Shown here: one piece after another, positions 41,425 to 47,498 of the stretch | How positions within the stretch are numbered: the stretch's first letter is position 1 | How the letters are laid out: each line of letters opens with the position of its first letter | Source: 2-02-FULL-48-14 sp041645035 | Lineage (GTDB): Bacteria; Patescibacteriota; Gracilibacteria; UBA1369; 2-02-FULL-48-14 | Assembly: GCA_041645035.1 (NCBI GenBank) | Contig: JBAZQU010000006.1 | Location: 1-47,498 of the forward strand | DNA length: 47,498 nt | Reading direction: 5' to 3' | Made by a program: the position numbers and the translations under genes | Notes under the pieces: generated by a model | Seen by the model: the letters and a program-made list of their open reading frames with translations, nothing else | What the model was told of the DNA's origin: nothing | The model's database searches: none

Positions 41425-42720
41425 TTACTGGCTTCGGCCTCCGAGGCTCTCTCCACAAGGAGGGGGCCGATTTATTTTAAACAAATCTAAAAATATATAC
41501 CAACTATATTTCAGAAGTAATGGAAAATTTGATAACTTTAAAACAATACTCAATAGGCTCTTGTGCCTGTCTTTACTGTCACAGAACTGACTCAAAAAAT
41601 CTTCCTTTGATCTAGAAATAATATCGAACATAGTATCGAAAGTCCTATTACTTTTCATGCGATTCCATAGCCATCTATATAAAACCTGCTTTCTATAGTA
41701 TTTCATCAATTTATTATATTTCTGGATCTCTTTATGGAAATTTTTTAATACATTTTTGCCCCCATTCAAATGCGCAGAAATAAGTTTTGCCGCAACCTTT
41801 CCTGAGACAACAGATCCCTTTATCCCATCTGTCGCAAACGCCCCACATAACCCAGCCGCATCCCCAATCAAAAGAGAATAATCGTCATAAACATTTTTTA
41901 ATGGACCACCAATTGGAATCATGCTGGCGAAAGTTAAAATTTCATCAGTGGAATCTTCAACCTTTATCATATTTTTGCGTTTCAACATTTCAACAAAATC
42001 TTTGATTTTCCCAAACCCATTTGCATTTTTACTTAATTTCGCAAGACCCAATCGAAAAGCCCTTTTCCCATTGATTATGGTAGGAGAAAGCCAACCCCCA
42101 TAACCCAAAGAAAATTCACCAAACCAATAATGGTAAACAGTTTTGTCAGGATTAGATCCCAACAAAATATCTCCATAAAAAACTTTTTCCAAACCAATCA
42201 AAAACTTTTTATTTCGTGACAATGATTTATTACTCTTCGCCACTGAAGACCTAGCCCCATCAGCTCCAACAATAAATTTGGATCTAACGGTATGCTCTTG
42301 CCCATTTTTCAAGAAAGCTATCTCTAGCGGAAAATCATCATTTTGGTCAGTTTTATAATCCGTAAATTTCGAATTAATACTCAAAGTAACATTTTTAGGC
42401 AAAGTCTCAGACATATGTTTTACCAATTGAGGAGTATCGGTTGAGTAAATCCACGGAGAATCAGAATATGAGAAAAAATTGCGATCAAAATCAGTCCCAA
42501 CAACGCCAATGGCTATAATCTTATTCGAAACATAACGCTCAACATTAACAAATCCCGCCAATAAATCATACGTAGCCTGAGTAATCAAACCGGTAGACTC
42601 AATATAAGCATCAAGATTTTTCTTGAGATCCAAAACAAGTACATTTAAGTCCTTCGGCAAATGATGAGCCAGCGTTAATCCGGAAAAACTGGCCCCCACA
42701 ATGACTACGTCATAATTCAT
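41425..42720 (-). CDS. Geranylgeranyl-reductase-family flavoprotein
   Basis: About 431 residues from the ATG at 42720 (MNYDVVIVGASFSGLTLAHHL); a GTG 12 bases upstream is an alternative. It has the FAD-binding GxGxxG-like start, VGADGARSSVAKS and LLIGDAAGLCGAFATDGIKG, all typical of geranylgeranyl reductase/aromatic monooxygenase-like proteins. In lineages without isoprenoid lipids the substrate is unknown. The last ~15 residues (NRPPPCGESLGGRSQ) are encoded by palindromic sequence and look like a read-through tail. Confidence 0.82.
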   Translation of the reverse strand: MNYDVVIVGASFSGLTLAHHLPKDLNVLVLDLKKNLDAYIESTGLITQATYDLLAGFVNVERYVSNKIIAIGVVGTDFDRNFFSYSDSPWIYSTDTPQLVKHMSETLPKNVTLSINSKFTDYKTDQNDDFPLEIAFLKNGQEHTVRSKFIVGADGARSSVAKSNKSLSRNKKFLIGLEKVFYGDILLGSNPDKTVYHYWFGEFSLGYGGWLSPTIINGKRAFRLGLAKLSKNANGFGKIKDFVEMLKRKNMIKVEDSTDEILTFASMIPIGGPLKNVYDDYSLLIGDAAGLCGAFATDGIKGSVVSGKVAAKLISAHLNGGKNVLKNFHKEIQKYNKLMKYYRKQVLYRWLWNRMKSNRTFDTMFDIISRSKEDFLSQFCDSKDRHKSLLSIVLKLSNFPLLLKYSWYIFLDLFKINRPPPCGESLGGRSQ

Positions 42721-42748
42721 TTGAAATTTCACTAATAAAACATTTGGT

Positions 42749-42770
42749 TGGCCACTCGGGTCTAGTACCC
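42749..42770 (+). repeat. Repeat D, copy 2
   Basis: Exact consensus, TGG followed by CCACTCGGGTCTAGTACCC. It lies between the start of the flavoprotein gene and the stop of the minus-strand kinase, whose TAG begins at its last base. GGTT on its left (42746-42749) can pair with AACC (42779-42782). Confidence 0.85.
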
Positions 42771-43318
42771 TACCTGGTAACCTCTAAGGCCGCTTTAATA
42801 TTTCCCCAATAACCTTTGCTCGTATCAAAAAAAGGCACACCAAGCTCCTGGCACAGAGTTTGTAGCTTTTTACTTTCCTCTATAAGGAATTCAAAAACTT
42901 TGGACAATTCTTCGTCACTCATCTCATTGGTCCAACTGTTCGTATCAAATTTACGACACCGCGCCACCATTTCTTTTGGAGTCGCCGTGGGCAATCCAAA
43001 AACAAAATATTGCAAATGCGGATACCTTGCGTACAAATCGCGAAGAGGCAGTCGAAATCCCTCGATAACAAAATCGTCCGCCACAAGTCCATCAATCATA
43101 CGGAAAACGAAAGGCTTGAATTGCTGGCACACTTGGTCGTGCTCTTTGGGGGTAGGAGCTTTGTGCGTAATACCAAGTTCGGGAAACACATCTTCAAACG
43201 CCTCAATAATCGGATCTATACAAATATGTTGCACCAAATATTTTTTGACCAACTCATGCGCAAACGTCGACTTTCCCGCCGTACAAACTCCGGTAACTAT
43301 AAATTGATGATGGGTCAT
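42770..43318 (-). CDS. P-loop kinase of unknown substrate
   Basis: 182 residues. Walker A is VTGVCTAGKSTFAH. A later segment VARCRKF could be a LID-type region. It resembles small AAA/zeta-toxin-like or nucleoside kinases but nothing decides among them. The stop is flush against D copy 2. A perfect palindrome TAATCATGATTA (43380-43391) lies upstream. Confidence 0.7.
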   Translation of the reverse strand: MTHHQFIVTGVCTAGKSTFAHELVKKYLVQHICIDPIIEAFEDVFPELGITHKAPTPKEHDQVCQQFKPFVFRMIDGLVADDFVIEGFRLPLRDLYARYPHLQYFVFGLPTATPKEMVARCRKFDTNSWTNEMSDEELSKVFEFLIEESKKLQTLCQELGVPFFDTSKGYWGNIKAALEVTR

Positions 43319-43465
43319 AGAGGGTAAAACTCTTGGAACTATACCATCCTACCGAAAGCGGGTGATATAGTCACATACATAATCATGATTAATTCATAAT
43401 GCATGTCAAGCATTCTTTACAAAAACAAGGTTTCTACCCAAAATATAGTAAAAATGTAATAATTC

Positions 43466-43495
43466 TTGACTTTCCTGTTAGGGCAATGTAACATT
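43466..43495 (+). promoter_or_regulatory. Promoter of the Panacea toxin-antitoxin operon
   Basis: TTGACT (43466-43471), 17 bases, TAACAT (43489-43494). An odd palindrome AATGT-A-ACATT (43485-43495) covers the -10 box, and a half site AATGTAAT lies at about 43453, so the XRE-type antitoxin may repress its own operon. Confidence 0.6.
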
Positions 43496-43522
43496 TAAGC
43501 GCAAGACCTAACCACACTTCAA

Positions 43523-44215
43523 ATGAAAGATTTTATTCTTAAGTTGCGCAAATCGACAGGCCTTTCGCAAGAAGAGCTCGCCAAAAAACTTGGTTTTTCC
43601 AGGCCAACACTTGTTGCAATCGAAAAGGGTGAAAGAGATATCACTCTTACCGAGCTCAAGGAAATATCGAAAATTTTTGATATTCCTGTTGAGATAATTC
43701 TTGATGAAGAGCTCAAGGTGTCACAAAAGGTCGCTCTGAGAAATTACGGGGAAAGGGCTTTCAATAAATTTCACAACCTTGTTTTGCAGTGCATAAAATA
43801 CGGATCTGATACCGATGGTAAGATAACAAAAACCAAGTTGGCAAAACTCGTATATCTTTGTGATTTTGCTAGCTATTATCAGACTTTGAACCCTATCTCC
43901 GGATTCGAATACCGGAAGCTTCCACAGGGGCCGGTCGCTATAGAATTTTTTGATATGATTGATAACGATGAATCTGTTAGTGCGGATAGAAACGGTGACG
44001 CAATAATGATCTCTTTGATTGAAGGACCGGATGATTCCGTGCTGAATAAAAAAGAACTCCAGCTTGTTAAAGCCATTTGCAAAAAATGGAAGAAATCGAC
44101 CACCAAACAAATTGTGGACTTCACTCACAAACAAATTCCGTGGAAGGTTTGCAAAGACAGAGAGCCTATTCCTTATTCACTCATAAATAACGAAGCACCT
44201 GAAGATGTTTATTAA
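43523..44215 (+). CDS. XRE helix-turn-helix plus Panacea (DUF4065) antitoxin
   Basis: 230 residues. XRE helix-turn-helix (about 1-60, LSQEELAKKLGFSRPTLVAIEKGER), then a DUF4065/Panacea domain (about 80-215) with KLAKLVYLCDFASYYQTLNPISGFEYRKLPQGPVA. Panacea domains are known antitoxin modules that neutralise many unrelated toxins. The gene overlaps the next by 11 bases, as in toxin-antitoxin operons. Confidence 0.88.
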   Translation: MKDFILKLRKSTGLSQEELAKKLGFSRPTLVAIEKGERDITLTELKEISKIFDIPVEIILDEELKVSQKVALRNYGERAFNKFHNLVLQCIKYGSDTDGKITKTKLAKLVYLCDFASYYQTLNPISGFEYRKLPQGPVAIEFFDMIDNDESVSADRNGDAIMISLIEGPDDSVLNKKELQLVKAICKKWKKSTTKQIVDFTHKQIPWKVCKDREPIPYSLINNEAPEDVY

Positions 44216-44618
44216 AGATTTATTTTTTCAGGTGATTTTTTCACAGTATGCCGAAACTCATTTTTGCAAAGACTTTTGTAAGAAGTATAAAGAGAAAAAA
44301 TGGATCGCAACAAAAAATACAATCACGGAAACCTTGCAGAGAGCTTTTATGGTACAACAGACAAATCTTATTGACGTTTTGAAATATTCTCAAGAAGACA
44401 ATACAGGAATTTTTAAATTCGATTTTAAAGTTGCCGGCACCAATTTTTCTCCCAAAACCTCAGGCAATCGCGCCATTTTCTCTCTTTGTAATAACACGGG
44501 GACTATAAATATTTTATTGGTTTACGGAAAAGACCATTGCACTAAAAAACATTCAGAAACCCAATGGATTTTTGGACACATTAAAACGAATTTCCCGGAA
44601 TATCGGAAGTATTGCTAA
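44205..44618 (+). CDS. Putative toxin paired with the Panacea antitoxin
   Basis: 137 residues. Short, basic, Cys-containing. Its C-terminal part (FKVAGTNFSPKTSGNRAIFSL, INILLVYGKDHCTKKHSETQW) resembles RelE/HigB-like mRNA interferase folds, though no catalytic set can be confirmed. The toxin call comes from the overlap with the Panacea gene and the small size. Its TAA is one base left of the D copy 3 region. Confidence 0.65.
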   Translation: MFIKDLFFQVIFSQYAETHFCKDFCKKYKEKKWIATKNTITETLQRAFMVQQTNLIDVLKYSQEDNTGIFKFDFKVAGTNFSPKTSGNRAIFSLCNNTGTINILLVYGKDHCTKKHSETQWIFGHIKTNFPEYRKYC

Positions 44619-44622
44619 CTGG

Positions 44623-44646
44623 TCTAGCCACTCGGGTCTAGTACTC
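44623..44646 (+). repeat. Repeat D, copy 3
   Basis: TCTAG then CCACTCGGGTCTAGTACTC. It lies between the stops of two convergent genes, the toxin and a lipoprotein. The lipoprotein TAG stop is the CTAG of this element. Confidence 0.8.
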
Positions 44647-45360
44647 CTGAAGACTTACCTCTACAAGATAATTTTGTTCATCGCGCTTTGCGTAAAACAA
44701 AAGTACTCCATTGTCATAGATAGTGGGCAGAATCTCCGTGTAAGAGCAACAGTTGTGAGTCCAGATATTGGAAAACCCCGGAGTAATAAAAGCTCCATTA
44801 TAAAAAATACTATCCATTCCATCTTTGCTTGCAACGAAGCCAAGTTTTCCATTGTAAGAAAAAACGTAACGCGGATTCTCTACAGAATATTTCTTAGAGA
44901 GAAAAGAACCGTCATACCAAACGTCGCTGGCACAAACACCCTCCTCACAGCTGGAATAGAACGTAAAAGCTGGTTTGCCGTCCACCACGCGCCAATCTTG
45001 GATGGGACCTTCGGCTCCAAAATCCATGTTAGCCTCAAACAACACTTCATTATTATTTATCATCTTATAAAGACCGACCATGCCGTTACTTTCACTCACC
45101 ACCTGATAACGATTTCCATTCCATGAGTAGCTCTCTATGGCGGGATCATACGGCATACCCTCATCTTCCAGAACCGAACTTCCCGTGCTGAGAAGGGTTT
45201 GCTCTCTTTCCATATTTTCAAGTGCTCGTTTCGTAAAACCCAAATCCAAATCGGCTCCTGAATCAAAGGCAGATTCCATATAGGTCTGCGATTGACTGAC
45301 GCAAGAAGTGAACAACAAGACCGCAGCCAATAAAACTGAAGAAAAATTCCGTTGAGTCAT
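44638..45360 (-). CDS. Lipoprotein of unknown function
   Basis: 240 residues. Signal peptide with lipobox FTSC (MTQRNFSSVLLAAVLLFTSCVS). The mature part has several YNG/YDN-type short repeats (WNGNRYQVVSESNGMVGLYK, YNGKLGFVASKDG), suggesting a small beta-propeller-like or beta-sheet domain. The last residues are encoded by D copy 3. Confidence 0.75.
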   Translation of the reverse strand: MTQRNFSSVLLAAVLLFTSCVSQSQTYMESAFDSGADLDLGFTKRALENMEREQTLLSTGSSVLEDEGMPYDPAIESYSWNGNRYQVVSESNGMVGLYKMINNNEVLFEANMDFGAEGPIQDWRVVDGKPAFTFYSSCEEGVCASDVWYDGSFLSKKYSVENPRYVFSYNGKLGFVASKDGMDSIFYNGAFITPGFSNIWTHNCCSYTEILPTIYDNGVLLFYAKRDEQNYLVEVSLQEY

Positions 45361-45380
45361 AAAAAAATTGATTATTTTGG

Positions 45381-45402
45381 GTGGCTAAGTGGGTCTAGTA
45401 CC
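45381..45402 (+). repeat. Repeat D, copy 4 (variant)
   Basis: TGGCTAAGTGGGTCTAGTACCC. The change CCACTC to CTAAGT is matched on the other side by TTTAGCC, giving GGCTAA/TTAGCC arms around GGGT/ACCC, a covarying hairpin. It lies directly at the stop of the membrane-protein gene. Confidence 0.75.
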
Positions 45403-45404
45403 CT

Positions 45405-45710
45405 TTAGCCTCTAGCCTTCTTTTTAAAAGAATCGATGATTAGTCCCAAAAGATAACCGAATATAAAATGTTGTAGGCTGCCAATCAGAGCAAGAAGAAT
45501 CAAGGATACGGTCAAAGAGATATTTGTCAAGAAGGGCAGAGGAATGGAAGTCAGGATTAAGCTGGCAGGCAAGTACCAAAACGTAGGTCCGAAAACAAAA
45601 GCGTCTGCTGCATTTTCAGGAGAAATTAAACTGCTGAAAAGCAATATGATCCAGAAAACTAAATCAATTGCCAGAAATATTTTTCCTAAACGCACGGGGA
45701 GTTTTTTCAT
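45405..45710 (-). CDS. Small membrane protein
   Basis: 101 residues from the ATG at 45710 (MKKLPVRLGKIFLAIDLV); a GTG start inside D copy 5 is less likely. About three hydrophobic helices (FLAIDLVFWIILLFSSLI; LPASLILTSIPLPFL; SLILLALIGSLQHFIFGYLLG). Ends in a basic stretch. Function unknown. Confidence 0.65.
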   Translation of the reverse strand: MKKLPVRLGKIFLAIDLVFWIILLFSSLISPENAADAFVFGPTFWYLPASLILTSIPLPFLTNISLTVSLILLALIGSLQHFIFGYLLGLIIDSFKKKARG

Positions 45711-45739
45711 ATTGAAGTGTGATGGAAATAATTCTTGGC

Positions 45740-45761
45740 TGGCCACTCGGGTCTAGTACCC
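45740..45761 (+). repeat. Repeat D, copy 5
   Basis: Exact consensus, with TTGGC on its left. It lies between the divergent starts of the small membrane protein and the AbiEii-associated antitoxin, so it may also carry promoter sequence. Confidence 0.85.
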
Positions 45762-45788
45762 ATTGTCAGGATAGTGTAGAATTAAGCT

Positions 45789-45995
45789 ATGTACAATTGG
45801 AATACTAACACGGCTGGACTAAAAAAAGATCCAGAGGATCATAAGATATGGAAGCTAGAACAAGCTATCAATTTTGGCCTAAATGGTAAAAAATTAGATA
45901 AAAAAGAAGTAAAAAAATACGTCTCCAAACTCACCCTAGATCCATTTCGTGGAAAGTTCATTCAATTGCTACTCAATGGAAAAAATCCTCACTGA
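45789..45995 (+). CDS. Probable antitoxin upstream of AbiEii-like toxin
   Basis: 68 residues, basic, helical. Not recognised as a named antitoxin family. Its position, immediately upstream of and overlapping the toxin start by 20 bases, is the usual antitoxin slot. A possible -10 box TAGAAT (45777-45782) precedes it. Confidence 0.6.
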   Translation: MYNWNTNTAGLKKDPEDHKIWKLEQAINFGLNGKKLDKKEVKKYVSKLTLDPFRGKFIQLLLNGKNPH

Positions 45996-46632
45996 ACGAC
46001 AAATTGCTTTACTTGAAGAAATAGGGCGACAACCTTTTTTAGTGAAAAATTTCTACTTGAGTGGAGGAACCGCACTCGCAGGTTTTTACCTATTCCATCG
46101 GTATTCCGAAGATTTAGATTTCTTCTCAGAGAACGAAGTGGATCCCATGCAGATCAACATTTTTTTCAAAAGCATACAAAAGACTTTCGGAATCAAAAAA
46201 ATCGACTACGAACAAAGCTACAACCGAAATCTTTTCTTCCTTCATTTTGACGATGAAATTCTGAAGATGGAGTTCACCTACTACCCATTTCCAAGAGTAA
46301 AAAAAGGTCAGCAAAAATTCGGCATCACCATCGACAGCCTTCTGGACATCGCCACAAATAAACTCTTCACCATTTATCAGCGTTGCAAAGCCCGCGACTA
46401 CATCGATCTCTATTGCATTTGCAAAAAAGAAAAGCTCTCGATCAGTGACTTGATTAAAACGGCAAAAATAAAATTTGATTGGCATATCGATCCAATCCAA
46501 CTCGGCACACAATTTATCAAAGCCACGGAAGCAAAAGACTATCCCCGGATGACCCAAGATCTCGACAAAAAAACTTGGCAAGATTTCTTCATAGAAGAGG
46601 CGGAAAAGCTAGCTCCAGATATTTTAAAATAA
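45976..46632 (+). CDS. AbiEii-family nucleotidyltransferase toxin
   Basis: About 218 residues from the ATG at 45976 (MEKILTERQ); a GTG at 45949 is an alternative. The nucleotidyltransferase motif is LSGGTALAGFYLFHRYSEDL followed by DFFSE, with the GG and DxD residues of AbiEii/AbiGii toxins. Such proteins modify tRNA or other targets with nucleotides and are used in abortive infection. Together with the upstream small gene it forms a cassette between D copies 5 and 6. Confidence 0.9.
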   Translation: MEKILTERQIALLEEIGRQPFLVKNFYLSGGTALAGFYLFHRYSEDLDFFSENEVDPMQINIFFKSIQKTFGIKKIDYEQSYNRNLFFLHFDDEILKMEFTYYPFPRVKKGQQKFGITIDSLLDIATNKLFTIYQRCKARDYIDLYCICKKEKLSISDLIKTAKIKFDWHIDPIQLGTQFIKATEAKDYPRMTQDLDKKTWQDFFIEEAEKLAPDILK

Positions 46633-46636
46633 AAAC

Positions 46637-46658
46637 TGGCCACTCGGGTCTAGTACCC
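46637..46658 (+). repeat. Repeat D, copy 6
   Basis: Exact consensus, four bases after the AbiEii-like stop and 58 bases from the stop of the following minus-strand lipoprotein. Confidence 0.85.
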
Positions 46659-46716
46659 TCCACAATACATATCTTCTATTGGAATAGGTGAGATAACAAG
46701 AGCCTCTTTCCAAACT

Positions 46717-47238
46717 TTAGCTGTTTGGGTCTTTCTCACCATCAGCGTTCATTGCGCGGAATGTATCGATGATTTGTGCCACTTCAGCACTTTCAGCTGA
46801 AGAGCTGATGCGAAACCATACGCCTCCTGCATTGACGAAATATTCGTTGTAGGCTTTGCCGTTTCTAGCGAAGACTAACAATGTTGTTGCGTAGTCGTTG
46901 TAACCGATTGTTGTTTCAGTTGTTGTGAAAGAATCTTGGCTTTCACTAAACAAATCTAAACTATCTTGCCATTCGGTTTGAGTTTTGAATTCTGTAAAAC
47001 TTACAGATTCGTATGGATTGTTTGTGTATGCATACAAATTTCCATTTTCATCTGTGCTTGCACTCCAATCTGTAGGTAATGAGAAGGCTATTCCAAAATC
47101 TTCGTTTGTATAGTATCCGTCTGTAATTGGATCTTCAGTTGCTTGGTCATCTGTTGTAGACGAAGTTTCGATCTCTTCTGTTGAACAGGCTGAGAATATA
47201 AATAAGCTCATAGCGAGGACCATGTAGAAGTTCTTCAT
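46717..47238 (-). CDS. Lipoprotein of unknown function
   Basis: 173 residues. Lipobox FSAC (MKNFYMVLAMSLFIFSACST). After a Thr/Glu/Asp-rich linker, the mature part contains FGIAFSLPTDWSASTDENG and FRISSSAESAEV, a PsbP-like or DUF1795-like pattern common in bacterial lipoproteins. Promoter TTGAAA (47289-47294), 17 bases, TACACT (47266-47271) precedes it. Confidence 0.78.
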   Translation of the reverse strand: MKNFYMVLAMSLFIFSACSTEEIETSSTTDDQATEDPITDGYYTNEDFGIAFSLPTDWSASTDENGNLYAYTNNPYESVSFTEFKTQTEWQDSLDLFSESQDSFTTTETTIGYNDYATTLLVFARNGKAYNEYFVNAGGVWFRISSSAESAEVAQIIDTFRAMNADGEKDPNS

Positions 47239-47265
47239 GTAATTTGGATATTACATTCCACCGAG

Positions 47266-47294
47266 AGTGTAATCCTATTGAAGTGGTTTTTCAA
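47266..47294 (-). promoter_or_regulatory. Promoter of the lipoprotein at 46717-47238
   Basis: On the minus strand TTGAAA (47289-47294), 17-base spacer, TACACT (47266-47271), 28 bases from the ATG. Close to the sigma-70 pattern. Confidence 0.55.
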
Positions 47295-47359
47295 CAAAAA
47301 TTCGAATCACCTTCTCCATAGGGAGGCGGGTCATAGGCTCTAAAACCGCACGTCTTGGC

Positions 47360-47374
47360 TGGCCACTCGGGTCT
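47360..47374 (+). repeat. Repeat D, copy 7, interrupted by an insertion sequence
   Basis: TGG then CCACTCGGGTCTAG, after which the consensus TACCC is replaced by GTGCTGTTAAC..., the end of an IS5-family element. CTAG is a known IS5-type target. The missing half should lie beyond the IS outside the window. Confidence 0.75.
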
Positions 47375-47498
47375 AGGTGCTGTTAACATATAACTTTTAG
47401 GACAAGGACTATCATTGCAAGCGTTACAAACCCGCCATACACCACGGCAAGTTTATCGTATCTTGTGGCTACTCTTCTGAAGTTTTTCAATCTGTTAA
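47375..47498 (-). mobile_element. IS5-family insertion sequence, one end
   Basis: Starts at the terminal sequence GTGCTGTTAACATATAAC (47375 on), the kind of end seen in IS427-group IS5 elements, and contains the C-terminus of its transposase. It extends past the right edge. Confidence 0.7.
47383..47498 (-). CDS. IS5-family transposase, C-terminal part (partial)
   Basis: The minus-strand frame that ends at TAA 47383-47385 reads NRLKNFRRVATRYDKLAVVYG followed by GFVTLAMIVLVLKVIC. The KxFRRxATRYDKLA segment is the C-terminal signature of IS5/IS427-group DDE transposases, including the conserved Arg/Lys residues of the active site. The start lies beyond the window. Confidence 0.85.
   Translation of the reverse strand, partial: NRLKNFRRVATRYDKLAVVYGGFVTLAMIVLVLKVIC

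Noticed and set aside
42749..42770. tRNA remnant (T-arm-like GGGTCTAGTACCC)
   Set aside because: The loop is five bases without the TTCRANY pattern, and no acceptor or anticodon arms surround any copy.
40081..47374. CRISPR array
   Set aside because: The repeats are 22 bp but spaced irregularly by 0.3 to 2.7 kb with whole genes between them, and there are no cas genes.
40081..47374. Classical integron with attC sites
   Set aside because: The conserved part is the 22-bp core itself; GTTRRRY/RYYYAAC ends are not found, gene orientations are mixed, and no integrase gene is in the window. Kept as an analogy only.

Overview
The window looks like a small-genome bacterium of the Candidate Phyla Radiation (Patescibacteria). 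Evidence: very tight packing, many 1-4 nt stop/start overlaps, few Shine-Dalgarno sequences, several promoters whose predicted start site falls on the ATG, multi-pass VirB2/TrbC-like pilin proteins, giant PKD-domain surface proteins, and many small lipoproteins. UGA is used as an ordinary stop, so this is not a UGA-recoded Gracilibacteria/Absconditabacteria lineage. Placement within Patescibacteria (Peregrinibacteria would fit) is inference only.

Left part (1-8.7 kb, mostly minus strand): the end of a Lys-rich protein, a bidirectional terminator, then a nucleotide-metabolism operon read leftward (dTMP kinase-like > folD > purF > purD), a VapBC toxin-antitoxin pair, dut, and secE-nusG-(membrane-anchored protein)-rplK-rplA with a good intrinsic terminator. 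Positions 8.7-17.9 kb hold a plus-strand surface operon: two proteins each built from three VirB2-like membrane units, a ~1700-residue protein with one such unit plus about eleven PKD domains, and a 716-residue protein with three membrane segments and six PKD domains.

Middle (17.9-31.6 kb): a minus-strand operon (PolX lacking a PHP domain > rsmE > lipoprotein > rsmG > rlmE > fumarase/aspartase-like lyase), a plus-strand operon (BaiN-like flavoprotein, DUF1003, RlmI-like methyltransferase), a minus-strand operon (FKBP lipoprotein > RsuA/RluB synthase > orphan ZnuA-like lipoprotein with a perfect palindrome at its 5' end), an RlmK-like methyltransferase, a TrmB-type regulator divergent from an asparaginase, and a cupin protein.

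Right part (31.6-47.5 kb) is accessory: lipoproteins, small membrane proteins, a fused P-loop kinase/dCMP deaminase, two deletion-damaged genes (a MarR/ABC-permease chimera and a DinD/BRO pseudogene), an 838-residue secreted protein, and then a run of gene cassettes (MFS transporter, flavoprotein, kinase, Panacea-type toxin-antitoxin, lipoproteins, AbiEii-type toxin-antitoxin). The cassettes are separated by seven copies of a 22-bp element, all in the same orientation regardless of gene strand. The last copy is cut by an IS5-family element.

The least expected content is the set of short palindromic repeat families. Family A (CTGGGCGAAGCCCAG) and family B/C (GCTTAGCCTCCGC... plus a GTGGC/GCCAC hairpin) recur across the window and are read in frame inside real genes, like Rickettsia palindromic elements. 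Family D forms the direct-repeat cassette array at 40.1-47.4 kb. These are the best candidates for undescribed biology here.
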